From: Hypsibius dujardini
Taxonomy: Eukaryota; Tardigrada; Eutardigrada; Parachela; Hypsibiidae
Length of the DNA: 20,717 bases
Assembly: GCA_001579985.1 (NCBI GenBank)
Contig: LRSR01001305.1
Location: 1-20,717 of the forward strand
Reading direction: 5' to 3'
Shown: piece by piece, positions 18,801 through 20,717 of the stretch
Layout of the letters: each line of letters opens with the position of its first letter
Position numbering within the stretch: the stretch's first letter is position 1
The notes under the pieces: generated by a model
Told to the model about the DNA's origin: nothing
The model's input: only the letters and a program-made list of their open reading frames with translations
Database searches by the model: none
Position numbers and translations under genes: made by a program

Positions 18801-20717
18801 ATAAAATGAACAGTTTTTATTGCTACACCTGTAAATTAAATCAAAATTGGTTTACCTATTTTATTTTTTATTCAAATTTCATTTATCATAAAAACCAAAA
18901 CATATATCTTGGAACTCCGTTCCTCAACTTGTACTTGTACTTGTTTTGCGTTTATTAGAAAGAAAACAACTAGCACGGCTCCAGTTTTCTGATATTTTTT
19001 TAGTGTGCCCGTAGTTCTAACACATCTAATAACAGCAATGACCGACCTAAAAATTTCCCATTTTTTATTAAACTACAAATTTGTCAACCTACATAGGTTG
19101 ACAAACATATAAATTAAATAAATATGTATTATAGCTCTAAATGTATTTAAATTGTCAAAAAATTTTGTTTCACTTGCCCGATAACTATTGTTTTCTGTCT
19201 TATGCTTGTATTTGCTTGCAGCTCAAACTGACAGACTCACAGCTGGTCAATGCCATCCAGATAAATAGCTGGAAACTCCGTCAAAATATTCCCCCGACCC
19301 GAAATTCCATGTCTGAGGAATCGCGCAGCTACTCCTACAACGCTTATTTTATCGAGGATACTATCGGTTTGTGTGTCAGTGCCTCATCAACGAATAAGCG
19401 CCCCAATAATTACAATTTATAATGCCCGTTGCAGTTATTCCTGCGGGGCTAGCATCGCCGCCGATGGTTGGTCCAAATTATCCCCCTTCATACATCTATG
19501 GCGGATTGGGATTCATCACAGCGCACGAGTTCTCGCATCTGTTCACATCGCCTGGTACGTATTGCAAATATTAACATTACTTATTTCAAAACGTATACAG
19601 TAACGTCTCCGGGACGTCAATATTCCGACGGTCCTGTAAGACTGTTAATAAATATTTAACGAAGCACAACTTACCTTCAGGAAACAATTTCTTGCTTTTT
19701 TTTCTTTCTAAAGCACAAAAATTTGGGTTGTTAGGAATCATTTGATTTGTCCGATTGCTAGCTTGCCCCATATCAATTTTGCCAAGTGCGGTTTTATTTT
19801 GAAAATACAATGAGATTTTAGAAAAATGCGAAATAAATTTTGGAACACGCGGTATAAAGTTTGGAAAACGCTATTAAATTAGAACTCTATGCGGATTACA
19901 TTTTTAGAAATGCGATAAAAAATTTTGAAGAGTGCGGAAAAAAGTCTGAAAAACGCAATTTCAATACAGCAGGCGTTTCAGAAACGATGATTACTCAACA
20001 TTAAAATAAAACATTTAACTGTTTTTATTACAGGCTCAAATATAGTAATTGTAAACAATTACCGTAAGTAACATTAGTTTCATTGAAAACCGTTTGACAG
20101 GACGGCGCGACCAATAAGCAGCATCTGCTCCGGAACTACTTGTATTTGCTGCTGGTAATTAGATCAGCTTTTTTATTTCCAGATGGCCGAAATTCATGGA
20201 GTTACCTCGCCCAAGAACGCTATCGCCAAAATATTGAGGACCTTGTTCTGCAATACAACGGTTTTAGTATGATGGGCGTCCCGTTAAACGGCACGCAGTC
20301 TGCTGAAGAAAATGCAGCTGATAACAGTGGGATAATTGTCGCTTACGGCGTGAGTCAACCTAAATAAATATGATATTATTATTCACGTACAATGCAATAT
20401 TTCTTCTTTTCAATAATTAACGAAGAAGGCGGATGGAAATAATCAGTAATTTGGAGGGTTGGTTAACAAGTGCAGTCGATGGAGATTTTTTTGGCGACTA
20501 GAAATTTTAATATGACGATATTAAGCGAAGGGGGTCCAATGTTTGGATTCACACGTACAAAATCGGAGGATAGGAAATACAATCGGAGATTCCAATTTTC
20601 GTCTGAAAATTGCGAAGAAGAAACCAACTTGAAGACCCCTTCGCGACTTTCATTAATGGCCAAAGGGAATCACCCTTTTCTACTTTTTTTAGGCATACAA
20701 ATTGTGGGAGAGAACGC
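12764..20717 (+). CDS. M13 family metallopeptidase (neprilysin/endothelin-converting-enzyme-like), 3' partial
   Basis: M13 enzymes are type II membrane zinc peptidases that cleave peptides outside the cell. The modelled exons are 12764-12891, 13543-13721, 14450-14620 (start uncertain), 15073-15153, 15235-15617, 16266-16606, 17702-17860, 17916-17991, 18082-18132, 18201-18332, 19222-19366, 19435-19554, 20183-20349 and 20693-20717 (window edge). Phases match at every junction, giving about 719 residues so far. Visible parts in order: a Ser/Thr/Asp-rich cytosolic tail; one membrane helix at about residues 66-85; SVDPCKDFSQFACG, the family's N-terminal signature; WMDEETK, typical of M13; NAYF at about 607-610 (substrate backbone binding); HEFSH at about 646-650 (two zinc ligands and the catalytic Glu); and ENAAD with third ligand Glu about 698 and Asp about 702. 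The start is the first ATG (12764) of a frame that leads into a good donor. The C-terminal His/Arg and final Cys motif lie off the edge. The active site looks intact, with spacing shorter than in neprilysin. Confidence 0.93.
12892..13542. other. First intron of the M13 gene
   Basis: This 651-bp AT-rich GT-AG intron contains the perfect hairpin at 13092-13124. No coding similarity was seen in it. Confidence 0.75.
13092..13124. repeat. Perfect 14-bp stem hairpin
   Basis: AGATCAGGGAAAAG (13092-13105) is exactly complementary to CTTTTCCCTGATCT (13111-13124), with a five-base loop ACTCT. It could form a strong hairpin in RNA or a cruciform in DNA. It does not extend outward, so it is not an obvious miRNA precursor. 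Confidence 0.85.
13543..13721 (+). CDS. M13 peptidase exon 2: signal-anchor transmembrane helix
   Basis: The exon follows acceptor TTTTTCAG and ends at donor GTACGT, phase 1. A basic segment (RFTLGRLAFSKAVG) precedes a 20-residue hydrophobic helix, WAAAATGTFLVLLTVLFANY. This order, positive residues then helix, predicts a cytosolic N-terminus and an extracellular catalytic part. The stalk after the helix is Ser/Ala/Asp-rich. Confidence 0.85.
13722..14449 (+). other. Second intron of the M13 gene, with a coding-like stretch of unknown origin
   Basis: The intron is about 730 bp. At 13988-14161 one + frame runs 58 codons and ends in TGA. Its composition is protein-like: acidic and aromatic residues in blocks such as KIKFLVDEEKFATWLIPETD and ERERMAKEVSTAW. 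It resembles no M13 segment and does not fit the phase of the flanking exons. It may be a remnant of an inserted gene or mobile element, an alternative terminal exon, or chance. Confidence 0.4.
14450..14620 (+). CDS. M13 peptidase exon 3: SVDPCKDF...ACG N-terminal signature
   Basis: SVDPCKDFSQFACGLFNK is unmistakable for M13. The exon ends at donor GTAAGA, phase 1. Its start is uncertain. The strongest acceptor-like site (TCTCTTCCAG, exon from 14487) would need an incoming phase 2, which the previous exon does not supply. Acceptors at 14440 or 14449 restore phase and add a short Cys-Cys-Tyr-Gly and Leu-rich lead-in. An unseen microexon is the alternative. Confidence 0.75.
14621..15072. other. 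Third intron of the M13 gene
   Basis: A 452-bp GT-AG intron. It is strongly AT-rich between about 14935 and 15030, with AATTAATTAAG-type repeats. No gene or element is recognised in it. Confidence 0.75.
15073..15617 (+). CDS. M13 peptidase exons 4-5: N-lobe helical region
   Basis: Exon 15073-15153 encodes SKTEEDVVPNARSKAKTYYQ plus ACIQTN, matching the M13 helix ending YYxxC. An 81-bp intron follows, then exon 15235-15617. That exon encodes the domain 2 helices and the strand/loop IRFGAPTFQLTVEQY, which replaces the usual LGLP-R-YY substrate-lobe motif. It closes with FEQEL, the usual end of the E-x-E-L helix, at donor GTATGT. Confidence 0.88.
15618..16265. other. Fifth intron of the M13 gene
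   Basis: A 648-bp AT-rich GT-AG intron with an ATATATTATAATATAATTT tract near 15820-15838. No gene or element is recognised in it. Confidence 0.75.
16266..16606 (+). CDS. M13 peptidase exon 6: central lobe
   Basis: The exon opens in phase 0 after TTTCGTAG (ILLWDNGKAV) and ends at donor GTAAGA, phase 2. It encodes VLTLAEFTARYTVQFGLTVT and DPVYYAALMEKIAPLFS, corresponding to the M13 stretch in which neprilysin has MTLAQIQ and PEYLTKLKPIL. Potential N-glycosylation sites (NVT, NAT) agree with an extracellular location. An internal Ser/Gly/Glu loop is low in conservation. Confidence 0.85.
16695..16856. mobile_element. MITE-like element with about 38-bp inverted repeats and TA flanks
   Basis: CTGTATTTCCTC at 16695-16706 is matched by GAGGAAATACAG at 16845-16856. 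Pairing continues inward through AGATA-CGATAGCGCA with a few mismatches, so the arms are about 35-40 bp. TA at 16693-16694 and TA at 16857-16858 flank it exactly, the target duplication of Tc1/mariner-type elements. At 162 bp it codes for nothing and would depend on a transposase elsewhere. It lies in the sixth intron (16607-17701) of the M13 gene. Confidence 0.8.
17046..17100. repeat. Short simple repeats: TTAC, CGAC and a C10 run
   Basis: Three TTAC-type units near 17046-17058, about five CGAC units from 17073, and ten consecutive C at 17091-17100. The rest of this 1.1-kb intron, outside the 16695-16856 element, shows only AT-rich sequence. Confidence 0.8.
17702..18332 (+). CDS. M13 peptidase exons 7-10: hinge helices through WMDEETK
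   Basis: The exons are 17702-17860, 17916-17991, 18082-18132 and 18201-18332. They encode NYIMKNILMEYMDYLPGRF, RPLWDNCLSR (family W--C), VDMMFVDDVLG, VEQSFLNLLT and ETEWMDEETKNVSKAKL. The first intron is only 55 bp. The third intron appears to use a GC donor (see findings). GT-only alternatives add about seven residues that break alignment with the family. Confidence 0.85.
18626..18794. mobile_element. Possible small inverted-repeat element rich in CCCATTT
   Basis: GTTGTCCCATTTG at 18626-18638 pairs imperfectly with CAAAATGGGACGAC at 18781-18794. Inside, CCCATTT recurs on the left half (three copies) and AAATGGG on the right half (four copies), so the 169 bp can fold as a long imperfect hairpin. 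No target duplication was found. It could be a decayed MITE or a palindrome grown by local duplication. It lies in the intron 18333-19221. Confidence 0.5.
19080..19105. repeat. Perfect 11-bp stem hairpin in M13 intron
   Basis: TTTGTCAACCT (19080-19090) and AGGTTGACAAA (19095-19105) are exact reverse complements around a four-base loop ACAT. It sits about 115 bp before the acceptor of the NAYF exon. Confidence 0.8.
19222..20717 (+). CDS. M13 peptidase exons 11-14: catalytic zinc site (continues off the edge)
   Basis: The exons are 19222-19366 (NAYF motif), 19435-19554 (VIPAGLASPP, then GGLGFITAHEFSH, with the zinc motif at 19524-19538), 20183-20349 (DGRNSWS, ENAAD; third zinc-ligand Glu at 20308-20310) and 20693-20717 (AYKLWERT). 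Introns are GT-AG with phases 1, 1 and 0. All three zinc ligands and the catalytic Glu are present, so a working peptidase is likely. The segment after HEFSH lacks the usual G-F-D-D. Confidence 0.92.
19785..19960. repeat. Degenerate 21-bp-period tandem array in M13 intron
   Basis: A GC step embedded in AT-rich sequence recurs at 19788, 19828, 19849, 19870, 19891, 19912, 19934 and 19955, with intervals of 40, 21, 21, 21, 21, 22 and 21 bp. The units resemble ATGCGGATAAAATTTTGAA but differ at many positions. The array fills much of the intron 19555-20182 before the ENAAD exon. Confidence 0.75.

Noticed and set aside
20101-20154. Exon-like 54-bp segment with CAG before it, donor-like GTAATT after it and an open frame
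   Set aside because: The preceding exon ends in phase 1. In that phase the segment hits a stop after a few codons, while skipping it joins HEFSH to DGRNSWS cleanly.

Overview
The window is eukaryotic, most likely from an invertebrate animal. Two multi-exon genes lie on the + strand, with GT-AG introns of about 55 bp to 1.1 kb, AT-rich introns and many simple repeats. Both encode animal families: an ASPP-type ankyrin/SH3 protein and an M13 (neprilysin/ECE-like) membrane metallopeptidase. An ecdysozoan such as a tardigrade or arthropod fits, but the sequence alone does not fix the species. There is no sign of operons, bacterial genes, CRISPR or a complete autonomous transposon.

Region 1 (1-1559) is intron or upstream sequence with a long compound tetranucleotide repeat. 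Region 2 (1560-5057) holds the last five recognised exons of an ASPP gene: an N-terminal coiled coil, a low-complexity middle, the PP1-docking motif RVKF, ankyrin repeats and a C-terminal SH3 domain. The upstream exons that would carry the usual Ras-association-like domain were not found in the window. Three of its four introns, and the sequence upstream, carry (CAGA)n, (GGCA)n or (CTGT)n tracts. The orientation differs between introns, so the transcript contains repeats complementary to each other.

Region 3 (5058-12763) is about 7.7 kb without a recognisable conserved gene. It contains a perfect 16-bp inverted repeat pair 0.9 kb apart (7738/8660). Inside the pair lies a possible two-exon gene for a short secreted peptide. 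There is also an imperfect GC-rich palindrome near 11430-11493 and AT-rich tracts.

Region 4 (12764-20717, running off the right edge) is an M13 metallopeptidase gene built from 14 exons. It encodes a short cytosolic N-terminus, one transmembrane signal-anchor, a long ectodomain, the NAYF substrate-binding motif, the zinc motif HEFSH and the ENAAD motif with the third zinc ligand. The C-terminal end lies outside the window. Reading phases agree across every junction in the model. One intron is best explained by a GC-AG splice pair, and the distance between the two zinc motifs is about 11 residues shorter than in human neprilysin. Its introns carry a 162-bp TA-flanked inverted-repeat element, a second inverted-repeat element rich in CCCATTT, two perfect short hairpins, an unexplained coding-like stretch and a degenerate array with a very regular 21-bp period.

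The two genes are neighbours with no evident functional link. ASPP is a nuclear/cytoplasmic scaffold that binds p53-family proteins and PP1; the M13 enzyme cleaves peptides outside the cell.
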